From: Purshia tridentata | Taxonomy: Eukaryota > Streptophyta > Magnoliopsida > Rosales > Rosaceae | Length of the DNA stretch: 52,121 bases | Assembly (NCBI GenBank): GCA_003254885.1 | Contig: QANT01006597.1 | Coordinates: 1-52,121, forward strand | Reading direction: 5' to 3' | Shown here: positions 36,477-49,500 of the stretch, piece by piece | Layout: the number at the start of each line of letters is the position of its first letter | Position numbering within the stretch: position 1 is the stretch's first letter | Made by a program: the position numbers and the translations under genes | Notes under the pieces: model-generated | The model's database searches: none | What the model was told of the DNA's origin: nothing | The model's input: the letters and a program-made list of their open reading frames with translations, nothing else

Positions 36477-39400
36477 CTACTCGGATGTCTCATCCTCTGA
36501 GTCCAGAGACTGCTCAGATGTCTCATCCTCAGAGTCTTCAGACTGCTCGAATGCCTCATCTTCTGAGTCTTCAGACTGCTTGGACACCTCATCCTCTGAG
36601 TCTGGAGACTGCTCAGATGTCTCGGCTTCAGCATGAGGAAGCTGTTCAGATGTCCCAGCTTCAGTGGCAGGAAGCGGTTTGTCCCCCTTCAACTCATTTT
36701 CATTGTAAAGATCCCTTTGAACGGGGACACTCATTTGCTGCTGAGATGAAATAACATTTGCGATGGCTCTAAAAGCTGATGCCTGATTGCTATCTACCAC
36801 TGTATCATTCTCTATAACATTAACACCAGTCTCCTCTGACGGCGATTCTCTTTGTGGAGGGGGTACGAAAAATGGTATCTTACCCCTCTGCCAATCATGG
36901 AGGATCATCTTTGCTGCAGTCATCAAGTCAGGTTCACCACCCTAGAAGCAGGCCAATAAAAAATTTAGGTCCATAATAACTATTGGGGAATATGCATAAG
37001 TTACAAATCTATCACAATCCACATTCCACAGTTAGAGCTAAGGAGGGACATGAACTCTCTCTCTAAGGAAGAACATACAAATTAGGGAAAATACCTACAC
37101 TTATATTCGCAGAAATAGAATTCCACTTTTCCTTGACTTTCACTTTTTTAAAAAAATAAATATATAATTGGGAAGATGCCAATTGACTGAGTATGAGTGG
37201 AAAATCTTGCAAGCATTTGCAGAAATTTTAAAACTATTGTGATAGCTAGCAAGTATCATTAAGTAGCAAGTTACCTTCAAAAGTTTGCCGGATGATTTGC
37301 ACAGTTGAACAAGAAAGTCATTATCATCATCCCTGAGAATAAAATCACATCAGATATTGTTACCTGCAACTCTTCGTTTCTGTGAACACACATGCAATTA
37401 GATAGATTTCCATGACCCAGAAAAAAAAAAAAAAAAACAATATCAGAGTAAATACATCAATAAAATAAGATGATTGCAATCTCAATGAAAACATATCAAG
37501 ACTACACCCCTTTCAATTATACTAATAGAAACATGGCACCCGTACATGCTAACTGAACCATTGAGTAAACCACATAAGAATTTCAGGTTATTTTTTCACA
37601 TATACAAAGTTCATTCTTTAGGATCTTTACTTAGTTTTATAAAATCAACACTGAGAAAGTCTGATATTTGGGTTTCCAGCAATCTGTAAAACCGACAGCC
37701 TATAACTGGTGACTCAGACTAACAAGGGCCATGGTTGGGAGGGTGGAGAGACCACTCGCAAACAAAAGCTTCAAAAAATCCAAAACACTCGAGATTTCCA
37801 TTTAGTATTAGGAGTCAGGACCAAAGCACCAATAAATAATACACACAGACAAAGCAACATACCAGTCTGCTATCTTATATGCTCTTTGCAGGTGTTCCTT
37901 CTTAACTCGTTTCAAAACTTCTCCTATGTGTTCTGAAGCATCCTGCAAATTTGTGACACGTACCTGGGAAAAAAGGCCTAATTATTTCCCAACTCATGTT
38001 TATGTGAAATAATACATTTGCAGGCAAACACCGAACTCAGGCTCCACCCCACAGTGAATAAGCAAACAGAAATGATAGCCTCTAAATGGGTTACTCAAGT
38101 ACAAAAAGGAGAATTGTAATACTGAACCAGTCTAAAAGAGCAGTCTTTAGAGGAAGAACAAAGAAAGCTATAACAGAGTATGGAACAGCAAGTAATTTGT
38201 AGAAACATAAATTAGATTTCATAGAACTAGAACACTTCCACTATGGGAGAAAGTAATATTTATGATAGTTGAGAAAACTTGTCTTGTACAGGCTCCATGT
38301 CATTTTTGAGTCAACCTCATATATTTGCAACTCAAATCCAAGACACTTTGACCAAACCACTTGCATTAATGTATAAACTTAAAAGTACCTAGTTCAGCTA
38401 GCATAATCTAGAGTAAATTGTGATACAACTCACATTTTTATTTTTGTTTTTATGAGAATTGTGATACAACTCACATGATCATCATTTTTTTACTGGATCC
38501 TATCATTCACTTATTTAAAAACCAAAAGCAAAGTCCTCAAAGAAAAACCAGAAAAGACATACCACACCCTTCAGAACAATATCTGTTTCAGAGTCACTGC
38601 TTTGATAGACAACTCCGGGGCAATCAATCAAGAAGATCCTCTTAGTAAGTGCTATATACTGCCACACTTTAGTTTCACCTGGAATAGGAGCAACCTTGCA
38701 AACCTGTGGAGAAAGAAACACAAAAATATGTCAGCTATATTTAGTACCATAGTTAGAACAGAATGCAACATAAATAGAACACAATGAACCAGTGGTCCTG
38801 TAAACATACACACAGAACCTTCAACATCCAACTACCAGACAGCTAGCAATAGAACTAACATTAAAAAGTATCTAGAACAGACAATCACTACACAAATATT
38901 GGCCTGCCAATCTGATTAGCATGAATGAACGCACGCGCACACACACACAATCTAAAATAATGGCAATGAAAGCACTACAACACCAGAAGCAGAAAGAGAG
39001 TCAAGAAATATTACATTTTTTGTTCGCAATGTGTTGATAACAGATGACTTTCCGACATTGGGATACCCAACAAATCCCACAGAAATTGCTTGCTTGTCAC
39101 TTTTTAAGCGGGAAAACTGTCTCAGCACTGATAGAAGAGAACCCTAAGTGCAACAAAGAAAAAAATTTAACACATTGCACATAAAATCTAAAATAATATG
39201 AATATATAAAGAGTGTCATGCAATTTCCGGCAAGGAAATTAAAACAACTGCAAGTTTCACATTGGAGAGACGGAATGGAAATGTTGTTGGAGGCAGAAGA
39301 CACGAGTTCCAGAAGTCCAAAAGGATCCTAACTCGTGAAGGAACTCTTACTTCACCAATAGTACCACAAAAGTCGATACAGTAAAGGGCATCATGGTATA

Positions 39401-41769
39401 GAGAAGGTACCTTGCCAAATGATTTGTTGATGCTAGCATGAAATGCAAGAGTTGGAAATTCCCCCGATAATACTTTCAGCCAACCTTTTGTAACCCACGC
39501 AGGAACCAAATCACACTGAAGAATCAAAGCATCATTATTTTTACAAAACCATAGGAGGAATCTGATAGAAATGAATGAAGGTAAGTTCCTCAAAAATCTA
39601 GAGGATTCCAAAATATAAAAAATGCAACCAACCTTGTTTAACAAAAGAATTAAGTGTTTATGCTTGCAATGCTCTTTCAAATGCTTCTCCAGGTGGTAAC
39701 ATCTTGTACCTTGTGGATCCCTTGCATCCAAAACCTGTAATTGGAGATTCAGTCAGGTGATCTTAGGTGTATTGAAGTGGACAAGCATGGCAAGTAAGCA
39801 AATAAATAAAATAAAATAAAAAAATCAACTTTTGACAATTTGATAATTACCAACCACTCATAAAGCAACTCTTCTATACAAGAGATGTCTAGGTGAATGA
39901 AGCAAATGCTAGAAGTAGATATAAACATTTGAAGCAGGAATTACCTTGATGAACACATTGTCCTAAGTTCTTTTTTGTTTTTATCTGAACATTGTCCTGA
40001 CCATATAATACATTACTACAGCATAAAGTAATCCTTGTTTACCATGTTACTATGTGCAGCATACAACTAATGAGGAATATGAACTCAAATGATGACCATA
40101 AAAAAGACTCAACTTTGATGATAGCTAAATTGAAGTTAAATTTTTGTAAAAGAGGTACATCATACATGTCTGAAATTAGTACTATAATTTCTACATCAAC
40201 AAAAAAGAGAAACACTGACCTGGACAACAACATCTGAAGAGTCTATTACTTTGTAGAGCTCACCCCAAATACGTTTACTTTGTCCCTTCTCAAACATTGT
40301 ATGTCGGACCAGGTCCCTAATCCCGTCCCCTACACTTCCTTCTGCAGCATCGTCATGCTTCTGCTCGAACACATCTACAGAGTTGCAAATATTATTAGTT
40401 GCACAACCATTTCAGATTAGAAATAATAAATGGCCAATGTTATTAAACTAAATGCATATATACACAATTGAAATTTTCATTTACAATTTCTCTACATTTC
40501 AAGGGAATATAATTAATTGCTTATTACGACTGGGCACACCCAAGGGAATAAAATTTATAAGACAATAATTACCATGAGAACCATCAGCTTTCTTAGCTAA
40601 AGACTCATAATCTGCTGCCAAGAGTTTTGGACGCTTCCTCTTCGTCTTAGGTCCAAAGGCATCAGAAAAAGGTTCTCTCTCAAGGAGATGGACTCTAGTT
40701 TGCTTCACAGGTATAAAAAACTTCAATTTAGCAAGTCATAATACAACCTATAGAAGAACAAAACTAAAAATCTAAAGTTACCTTCCTTTTTCCTTTTTTT
40801 AATATTTTTTTGTTTATTCAATTTTATAGAAATTTTTGGCTTTCTTTATAAAATGCCTTTTTTTGGTAATTTAGAAGCAAGGTAAAATTTTCATCAGAAG
40901 TTTCATGTCTTGAGAAATTTCTAAGGTGTGAATAAGATCATTTGGAAATAAAAAATGAAAAAGTATAGCCTGAATGCTGCATCAAATTAGGCTGCCCCAG
41001 AGACCAATCTTGAAATTTTTTTAATGTTGCTAAGCACCATACCTTCTGATGGTCATTCAATAGAGAAAATGGCAATTTCTTCTCTTTCAAAATAACATTG
41101 TATCTATTAGACATCCGATTTTGAAGCTCTTCGCGGAAAATTTCAAGCTCCTTCTGATTTACAACCCGAGTATTCCCTAAAAATTCAATGAACGTGAAAA
41201 ACTGTTTAGTAACAAAGCAAATTTAGCTCAAAGAGTTAAAAACCATTAATCAGCTTTTTTTCAACCAAATAAAATCCACTGCCATAATTCAATGAATTAT
41301 TCAAAAAAATTCTAACACAAGCAATTCCAAAGATAACTAACTATAACAATGAAGCATTTCAACAAGCTCTGCTACACTCATATCTCATACAACAATATTA
41401 GCTAAAGTATATTGCAACTAAGGACCTCTATACAGTAAGTATAATTCAATCATTACTAGAAACTCACTAATTTGTATACAATACCAATATATACGTATAC
41501 ATATACGGTGTATCTATAAGTATATACGTACCGAACCAGCGACGGTCAGGTTGAATTCGAGTGTTAGGCAACTCATCGGATTGGAACTCGTTCCTCAAGA
41601 CCTTTCCCTTGCGGTCACGCTTGGGCCTCGTGTTATACATCTTGAGGCGGCGGACCGTGGCCGCACTACGCGACTCCGAGCTCTTGCTCTTCCCATCCGT
41701 ACGGTTCGCGTCCAATGAGTGCTTCGGCCTGCCGGAGATGTTTACTTTCCTCTCTGTCTTCTTCGTCAT
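36477..41769 (-). CDS. NUG2: Nuclear/nucleolar GTP-binding protein 2 (NUG2/NOG2)
   Basis: Eleven exons join in frame (585 residues): 41769-41532, 41176-41043, 40702-40573, 40374-40220, 39734-39633, 39515-39411, 39143-39015, 38703-38563, 37963-37863, 37332-37275, 36941-36477. The N-terminus ([17 protein letters not shown], then [18 protein letters not shown]) is the NGP1-N domain. The GTPase is circularly permuted: DARDP (222-226), then G4 NKCD (252-255), then G1 GYPNVGKSS (314-322), PGETK with the G2 Thr (342), and G3 DCPG (358-361). All key residues are intact. In yeast the homologue Nog2 is an assembly factor of the pre-60S ribosome in nucleolus and nucleoplasm, and Arabidopsis NUG2 acts likewise. 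The C-terminal exon adds an acidic low-complexity tail with repeated [14 protein letters not shown] units in its last 60 residues. A telo-box and TGGGCC motifs lie upstream. The gene is divergent from the LRR gene. Confidence 0.95.
36480..36620 (-). repeat. Coding 30-bp-like repeats in the NUG2 acidic tail
   Basis: The tail reads as about five tandem copies of a ten-residue unit, SEQSxDSEDE, with variants [10 protein letters not shown] and [10 protein letters not shown], ending just before the TAG at 36479-36477. The matching DNA repeats at a 30-base step. Such tails vary in length between species. Confidence 0.75.
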
Positions 41770-41849
41770 GTTTGTGTGCCCTGTTTTGTTGCCTGGAAAG
41801 TGATGGAAAATAAATGGCCAAGTTTTCTTTTTTCGTAAAACCCCTGAAC

Positions 41850-42014
41850 TAGGGTTTCTAAGAGAGGGGTAGAGCGGCAGAGGTAGAGGACGATATGTGG
41901 GTGGTACTCATGGGCTGGGCCGAGCGAGTTGGGTTAAATCTTAGCCCGAGATCTCTTAGGCGTTTAGGGGTGGTCTGTATACTTCCATTTGAAGCGGTCC
42001 AATAATCCTGGGCC
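41850..42014 (-). promoter_or_regulatory. Telo-box and site II (TGGGCC) motifs upstream of NUG2
   Basis: AAACCCTA (telo-box, minus strand) lies at 41857-41850, 81 bases upstream of the ATG. TGGGCT/TGGGCC words follow at 41911-41921 and TGGGCC at 42009-42014. The combination of telo-box with site II elements is known from promoters of plant ribosomal and nucleolar protein genes, which fits the product. Function here is inferred from motif pairing only. Confidence 0.5.
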
Positions 42015-42903
42015 AAATTGCACGGTGACGATTCCAGTCAGTCGGCGCAGCTCTAATTTTTTGTTTTTTTTTTTTGGTTTTTCGTTGTCGAAGAATATGA
42101 GATGTTGTAAGTTACTTATAACTTATGTTGCATTTTCATTTTTGAGTGTTGTAAAAATCTCACCTGTCATAAATTTCCAATGAAATCAAAATTTTTTTAA
42201 AATTTTTAAATTTTTGAAATCTAAAATTTAATTCTTTATCTAAATTCAATTCAATTACTCACTATATACCAACTACTTATTTGTATAGTTTTATTTTTCT
42301 CCATTTTGTTTGAAATAGTTTTCGGTTTGAATGTGCTACCCAATACCCACTCCTTATATACCTCCCACTCATAAACTCTACATTGTCCCACTTTTATTTT
42401 TCTTCTCGTCAATAGTCAAGTGAAGTGTATATATATTTTAATGTTTTTAAGATATAGATTATTTACCTAACATATATGATACACATCTTTAAGAAGAGTC
42501 CCTGAATGCCCAAAATTGTGCTAATTTCGTCAAGTTTCTAAATTAATGTTACTTCATTATTTTAAATGGAATCGATCTCTAAACCTATAATATTTCATCC
42601 TTAATTTATCCTACCCACCTTCACTACTTTTACTAATCTAGGAACATTATTCATACTAAACACCTCTATTAAAAAGATTTTTATGGACAAGAGTGATCAT
42701 CTAAGTTAATATAATGCTACATACTTCCTACTTTTTTCGATTGTGAAAAGTGTAAGCATTAACTTTATCAACTAACTTGCGATTTAATGAATTTTTATCT
42801 CAACAATATTAGAAAAGTTCAAATCTGAATCGCTACGGCCAATGATCATTTAATCTACAAAAAAATGACACCATTATTAGTCTACTTACTTATTAAGTAA
42901 TTC

Positions 42904-43263
42904 TATATTGGTCCATGATTTTTTTTTTTGACCACTGGGTCCATGATTTTTTTTTTTCATTCCATATTAGTTCATTTATTATCCAATACTTTTCAATATG
43001 GGCTATTTCATTAAATTAGTGTGGATGACCGTTAATTTTAGGCATATGCCTCTCACATGGGACACTTTTGAGAGTCAAAAGTGGGCTTTCATGTATCATA
43101 TAAAGTTAATTGGGGTCAAAAAAAGTTAAAAGGTCTGGTTACCCTAAAAAATATACTATATGCACATGCCTAAAAATAAAATTAACGGTCATTCACATTA
43201 ATTTAATGGAATAAACTACATAAATAGACTAATATAGAACCAAAAAAATGGTACACCAATATA
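42904..43263. mobile_element. Foldback MITE-like element between NUG2 and the LRR gene
   Basis: The ends TATATTGGT (42904-42912) and ACCAATATA (43255-43263) are inverted repeats. Inside, the left-arm sequences GGCTATTTCATTAAATTAGT and GATGACCGTTAATTTTAGGC are mirrored by the right-arm sequences GCCTAAAAATAAAATTAACG and GTCATTCACATTAATTTAAT. The arms are diverged by indels and poly-T tracts. There is no coding capacity. No clear target duplication was found. Confidence 0.6.
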
Positions 43264-43573
43264 AGGTTTGTACTAATGATGTAATTTTTCCGTGGATGAA
43301 TTCAAATATCTTGCACCTTCATATAATTAAAGATTAATAATAATAAATTTGAATATGCAATTAACAGTTTTTTTTTTTGGTCGATCACCCAAGTAACAGA
43401 CTAACAGTTAACATTACTGTATTTTTTTTATCAAATAAGCAGAACACGCGGTTGTCTCCAAAGTGGTTACGAAGCTGGTGTCGTGAAACAAGTGAAATGA
43501 AGAAGCAACAACACCAACAAATCAGCACCTGAGACCGAGTGTGCAGATCCAAAAGCAATCACAGTGCATTTCG

Positions 43574-46500
43574 ATGGATCGGGTTATCAAAGCTGCGAGG
43601 AGCTCCGGTTCTCTCAACCTTTCAAATCGCTCTCTCAGGTAACTCCTCCAATTCAATCACTCACCATTGCAAATTTGCACTGATCGAAAATATTATCCAT
43701 CTCCATCATCTTTATTTTTTCTCGTGATAATTCTCGTCCGCAATCAAATTTGGAATCATATGGGAGCTGCGTTTTTTTATTTATTTTAATTATCAGGGAC
43801 GTGCCCGATGAGGTATATAGAAGTACGAGTGCAGTTGGGGAAGATGAGAAGTGGTGGGAGGTAAATTTGAATTTGTTCCGTTCTTCCTTTAAATCATGAA
43901 ATGATAGCTTCTAATTCGCCGACTGAAATGCTTTTCAAACGGACTAATGGAGGATCCATTTGCTTGTTTTCAGGCTGTGGAGCTACAGAAGCTCATTCTA
44001 GCTCATAATGAGATTGAATCACTGAAAGACGAGCTCAGAAATTTACCTTTACTAACTGTGTTAAATGTCAGCCACAACAAACTTTCAGAAATTCCAGCTT
44101 CAATTGGAGAGTGAGTTCTCGTTCAAAGTATATATTTGTGTTCTTAGTGGTCATTGGCTTATATTTTATTTACTTTTGTTTAAATATCAAAACCCAATGG
44201 GCAGGCTTACATTGCTGAAATCATTAGACGTATCCTTCAACTCAATTCTAAAGCTGCCTGAGGAAATTGGATCAGCAACTGCTCTTGTCAAGTATGGTTT
44301 CTTCTTCTTACCCAATCCCCACGTTTAATTTATAAGAAATAAATAAGAATAGAAAGCCAGTATTTGTTTGTTGTTTCTGTGTATCATGGCCCTTGTGCAT
44401 GCCTCTTTTGTCTTTGTTGCTTTTCTTGTACTTTGGTTTGAAACAAGTTTCAGATTAAGGACATTGCAATGTGGAATTGAAACCTAATATTTTTATAAAA
44501 CCATGAAATTTTTCTGAAGTTACCTGTTTTAACTAATTCCTGCATAATCAGACAGATTTATGGTTGAATTTAAGACGAAACTATCATAAAAGTAGGATGT
44601 TATCATCTGGTGTGTAACTCGCTATTTCAATTTCCAAAAATTCTGTGTAATCCAGATTTACAAACGTATGGTCATATAAAAGATGTAATTACCTTGCATC
44701 TTTTAATTCTAAATTATGGTTTCATTACTTCTATTAAATACCTAAGACTGGAAATATTACAAGTTTTAGGTTAATCTAGTTGTTGTGTGATCCTTCCAGA
44801 TTTGATTGTTCGAACAATCAGCTTAAGGAACTTCCAGGCTCACTTGGAAGATGCTCATATCTATCAGAATTGAAGGTAATGCTTTACTTTGGTTGATTGT
44901 AGATGTGGTGATGTGCATATGCTTTACTTGTGGTGTGGTTGGTTTAACCTCCTTTCCTTGGCCCAAATCTATATGCATGTAAAATAAACCTCAGTAGGAA
45001 AGGCCTCTTTCATTTATTTTTCTTGCTCTTCTTTTTTAAAATCATATCCAGTTTTGACAAAAAGTGAGTTATGATACCCTTTTCACAGGCATCAAATAAT
45101 GTTATCACCAGCTTGCCAGAAGATCTAGCAAGCTGTTCAAAATTGATGAAACTAGATGTGGAGGTATGATCAAGATTTGTAATTTTAGCACTTGATGATG
45201 CTCAGTTAGCACTTTTTTATTTTTTTAAATAAAATCATTAGTAATTGATGAACTTTGGGGCCTAAAATGTGAATTTTATCATCTCCCTGTGCCAGGGTAA
45301 CAAGCTAAAGCTGCTATCTGAGAAGTTTGTTGGATCATGGACCATGCTTACAGAACTCAATGCATGTAATGTCTGCAGATTTTCTAATTGGGTGCTTATC
45401 TCTACTTGTATATCTTTAGATATATTGAACATTGTTTGTTTATTGGAGCCTATGCAGCAAAAAATCTTCTGAGTGGAATACCAGAGAATATTGGAAGCCT
45501 TTCTCGTCTTATTCGTCTTGACCTTCACCAGAACAGTGAGCCAATTTGGAATTGAAATACCTTAAATAACCCTTCTTTGGTATCATGTGAACTAATCTGT
45601 TCACTTTTCCTACCGTCCATGTTTACGAGTTTTGCAGAAATTTCAGCAATCCCACATTCAATAATGGGTTGTTGTTCACTTGCGGAGATTTATATGGGGT
45701 ATGCACTATTACATGATCCTTTTAATTTTTAGGAACTTTTGCATCTTTGAAATTTATCTGGCACTGATATCAAATTTTAGGAATAATGCACTGTCTACAC
45801 TACCGGTGGAGATGGGGGCTCTTTCTCGTCTAGGAACTTTAGATCTTCAATCAAACCAGGTAGCTTGAATTTCATTTTATTTCTTTGCTTTAGTTAATGT
45901 TAACTTGTTTAGGAAGAACAACTAAATTTAAATTGTCTGCAAACTACTTCATTTGCATGCAGTTGAAGGAGTATCCAGTGGAGGCATGTAAATTGCGTCT
46001 TTCGATGTTGAATCTTTCAAACAATTCATTGTCTGGATTGCCTCCTGAATTGGGTACGGTTTGCGTACTTTAGGGTTGTATAAAATTATATATGGTATAT
46101 CTTTAAAGAAATTCCAAAATTATGTAGGGTTTGTGATGCTCTAAAAACCTCTTGTAGTGGTTTGGGTTATATGAAGGAACTAGAATTCTACTCTTGATGT
46201 CCAAATTGGAAAACTGTTTTGTTAAAGTATGGATGACCCTATTTATTTATGAGAAAACTGACTATGTCTTAATTCACTTTTGCAAGACCAATAGTTCCTG
46301 CTTTTAAAGTATTTTATTGGCTAGCAAATGAATCTTATATTTCTATTGGCACAAGTTAGCACTAGTGTTAGCTAATGTGGGTAGGCAAATGAAATGATGG
46401 ACTAAACTTTGAAGTGTTTATTTATATTCAACTCAACAAAGCTCTTATGCCTACCTTCTCTTTACTTATCATTAAAAAATACAAAATTGATAGTTTACGT

Positions 46501-49500
46501 GGTTGATTGATATTAAACATTCTAATTGTTATTATTTGTTTAGGAAAGATGACTACCCTGCGAAAACTTTTGCTTACTGGAAATCCTTTACGAACGCTCC
46601 GAAGGTGAGAAACATTTTGTTGGCCCTTTTTGATTAAAAGCTTCTTTTGAGTGAGTATATAGCCAACCAATATTTTCCTCTCCCAGCTCATTGGTTTCTG
46701 GACCAACACCTGCTTTATTGAGGTTTCTTCGAAGTAGACTTTCTGAGAATGAAGGTACGTTCCTTGGACTATTCACGACCTTTTTTATTTTGCCTTTCTA
46801 ACATGCAAATTCTGTACTTTTCCTTAGTATTGTAAAAGTTCCAAAGACACCATGAATTACAGTTTTCAACCAACTACTGTCTTAAATAATTTAATTCAAG
46901 ATTCTTATGTAGATGCTGAAGCTACAACTACAAAAAAAGAGGATGTAATTGCCATGGCAGCTCGATTGTCTATCACCTCAAAGGTACTCTTGTAAGAATG
47001 ATCATTTAATAGCTTCACATTTCGATTGAGGTGATCTCGATTATTCTAGTGCAGAGCTCAGATTTCATCTTTCATTAGTCTTTCTTTTTTATTCAAGAAG
47101 TTTGCACCTAAAATTGGTTTTTAATTTCAGGAACTTTCTTTGGAAGGGACGGGCTTGAGTGCTGTCCCATCAGAAGTATGGGAATTGGGTGAGGTCATAA
47201 AAGTTGATCTTTCTCGGAATTCCATCCAAGAGCTGCCAGTTGAACTTTCGTCATGTGTCCACCTCCAGGTAAACATCTTTGTACATATCCTCTGTCTGCT
47301 CAATACAAAAGAAAAATGGTAAAGCAAAGTCTATGTATGTTGGTGGTTTTTTGTTTGATCAGTTGATGCATGTTCATCGAATTTTACATTTTAGTGCTCC
47401 ATTGAAATTTGGTTGTGGACTAATGTATGAAGGTTTATGGGTGTCTAGGGTAAGGCTAAATGGTGGAAAAGGTTAGGAGAAATACATTGCAAGAAAAGGG
47501 AAAAGGTTTGAATTGAAATCGTGAAGAAAACTGAGGATCTGTTTGGAAGTGGTTCTGTACGAAGCACTTTTACTCAATAGCACTTTCGTTAGAACTAATT
47601 TAAGGCACATAAAAATCTCATGTAAAACCCAATTGCTTCTTACATGGTCACCTGCAAGTGATTAATGAAAAACTAGATATCAGGTGTTTTTCCATGAAGC
47701 ATTAAAAGTGCAACTATAGTCCAACAAAGCACTTTTGTCTATTTCAGCCAAACATGACCAAAATCTCTTTTGGTTTAATGGAAGCACCTTTGCTGCCAGA
47801 AGCACTCCCAAATACACCCTATCTCTTAGGTTTCTGTTTGGGACTAGTGTTAATTCTTCTTATTAGTCATGCATTGTGAACTCCAGTTGCTTTGTTGTTA
47901 TACAAATATGGTAATGGTGGCTGCTTCAAGTATCCAAATTACTATTCAGTTTTGAAAAAATTATGCCATACTGCTTCTGATCTAAGCCATCCATAAGTTG
48001 ATAATTTTTTTTTCTCCTTTTTAAGTACCCTAAGTAACAGAATAGTCATTGATCATAAGCAGCCGATATTTGATTGGTCTTCTCTGGGGGCCAAGTTGAT
48101 TGGGTATTGCTGTCTGCTGACTCATTGGACTTATTTCTTTATTTGTTTAACTCAGTGACCATATGTTAATTCATCTTATAATTATCCAAATGCGCAGACT
48201 TTAGTTTTATCCAGGAACAAGATTAAAGACTGGCCAGGTGCAATTTTAAGGTCACTTTCTAATCTTTCGTGTTTGAAGCTGGACAATAATCCATTAGGAC
48301 AGGTAAACATATGTAACCAGTACAATAGTCTTTTTCTTGACTTGTTAATATATCAACTTCAACAATATGTAAGAGTTTTAATGAGAAACAGACAAGGGAT
48401 GTGGTCCATGACAAATATAATTCTGCATTTCACATGTTTTCATGATTTTCTTCCACTTGGTGTGATGTGTAAGATTGTACTTTCAACTGTTGGAACTATT
48501 TATTTTTCTTTCTTTCTTTTTTGTGGTCAAGAAAAGATTTCAATAAACCAACAAACAGAACCATAAAAGAAAACGACAGCAGGAGCAAGCTTAGCCTAGC
48601 GTCCAGCCACAGTGATCTAGCTAAACTATTTCAATTAATAAACATTTTGACTACTGCCTAGCCACTGTTTGGTTCAAGTCACTCTTTATTCTTTATGTAA
48701 TGATCTATGATATGCTTGGTATAGAACAGTAGGATTGCTAGTGCAACTTTTTTTTTCTTTTGGTATCAAGAAACTCTACATGCTATAATTGTGTGAAAGT
48801 TAAGCACTTGGAAAAATTGGTAATTTTCATGAGATTAATTTTACATGGAGAAGGATCAAATCACTTCTTGTGAGTTCCACATTATGATGATCTTTCTGGA
48901 TTCCTTTTTGTTATATCTGAATAGAGTAGAAGCCTTGTGGTTAAAAACAAGTTGAAGCCTACACTTATGCTGAACTGTAGATACTTCTTCTTGTGGGTGT
49001 GTCTGTGTGTATGCTACAAAAGTCATGTACCTCCTAAGCTCACTGGTCTTGTTTGAATATCACTGTACATCCAATCAGAGTAACATATATGTGATACCCC
49101 ATCCCGTACTACATAATAATTGAGGAATGGGGATACGAGGTTTTGCACCATGACTTCTTGAAACCAAAGCTCTAATACCATGTTAAACTAATTGTACAAT
49201 GTTAAACTAACATTGTATCTCAAAAGTTTTAAGTTTTCAAGGGATGGGCAACACATTAAACTAACATTTTTGACTGCCCTCCTGATTTGCTTGACTTGTA
49301 GATTCCATCGGATGGACTTCAAGCAGTTCCTATGCTTAAGGTTCTGGATCTAAGTGGTAATGCAGCTTCATTACCAGAGCATCCCAAATTTTCTTGCTTA
49401 CCACATTTGCAAGAGCTTTACCTGAGGTTAGTGAACTTGTGACACACACACACATTAAGAATATATGTGCATACAAATCCATGTCTTCTTGTAGATATGG

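Larger units (their letters stand above)
41770..43573. other. Divergent promoter region between NUG2 and LRR genes
   Basis: The left 250 bases hold the NUG2 leader and promoter motifs. The middle is AT-rich. A foldback element fills 42904-43263. The last 200 bases are the LRR gene promoter and leader. No further gene is visible. Confidence 0.45.

Noticed and set aside
38935..38960. CA-repeat in NUG2 intron as a possible regulatory element
   Set aside because: Ordinary microsatellite (ACGCGCACACACAC); nothing else supports a function.
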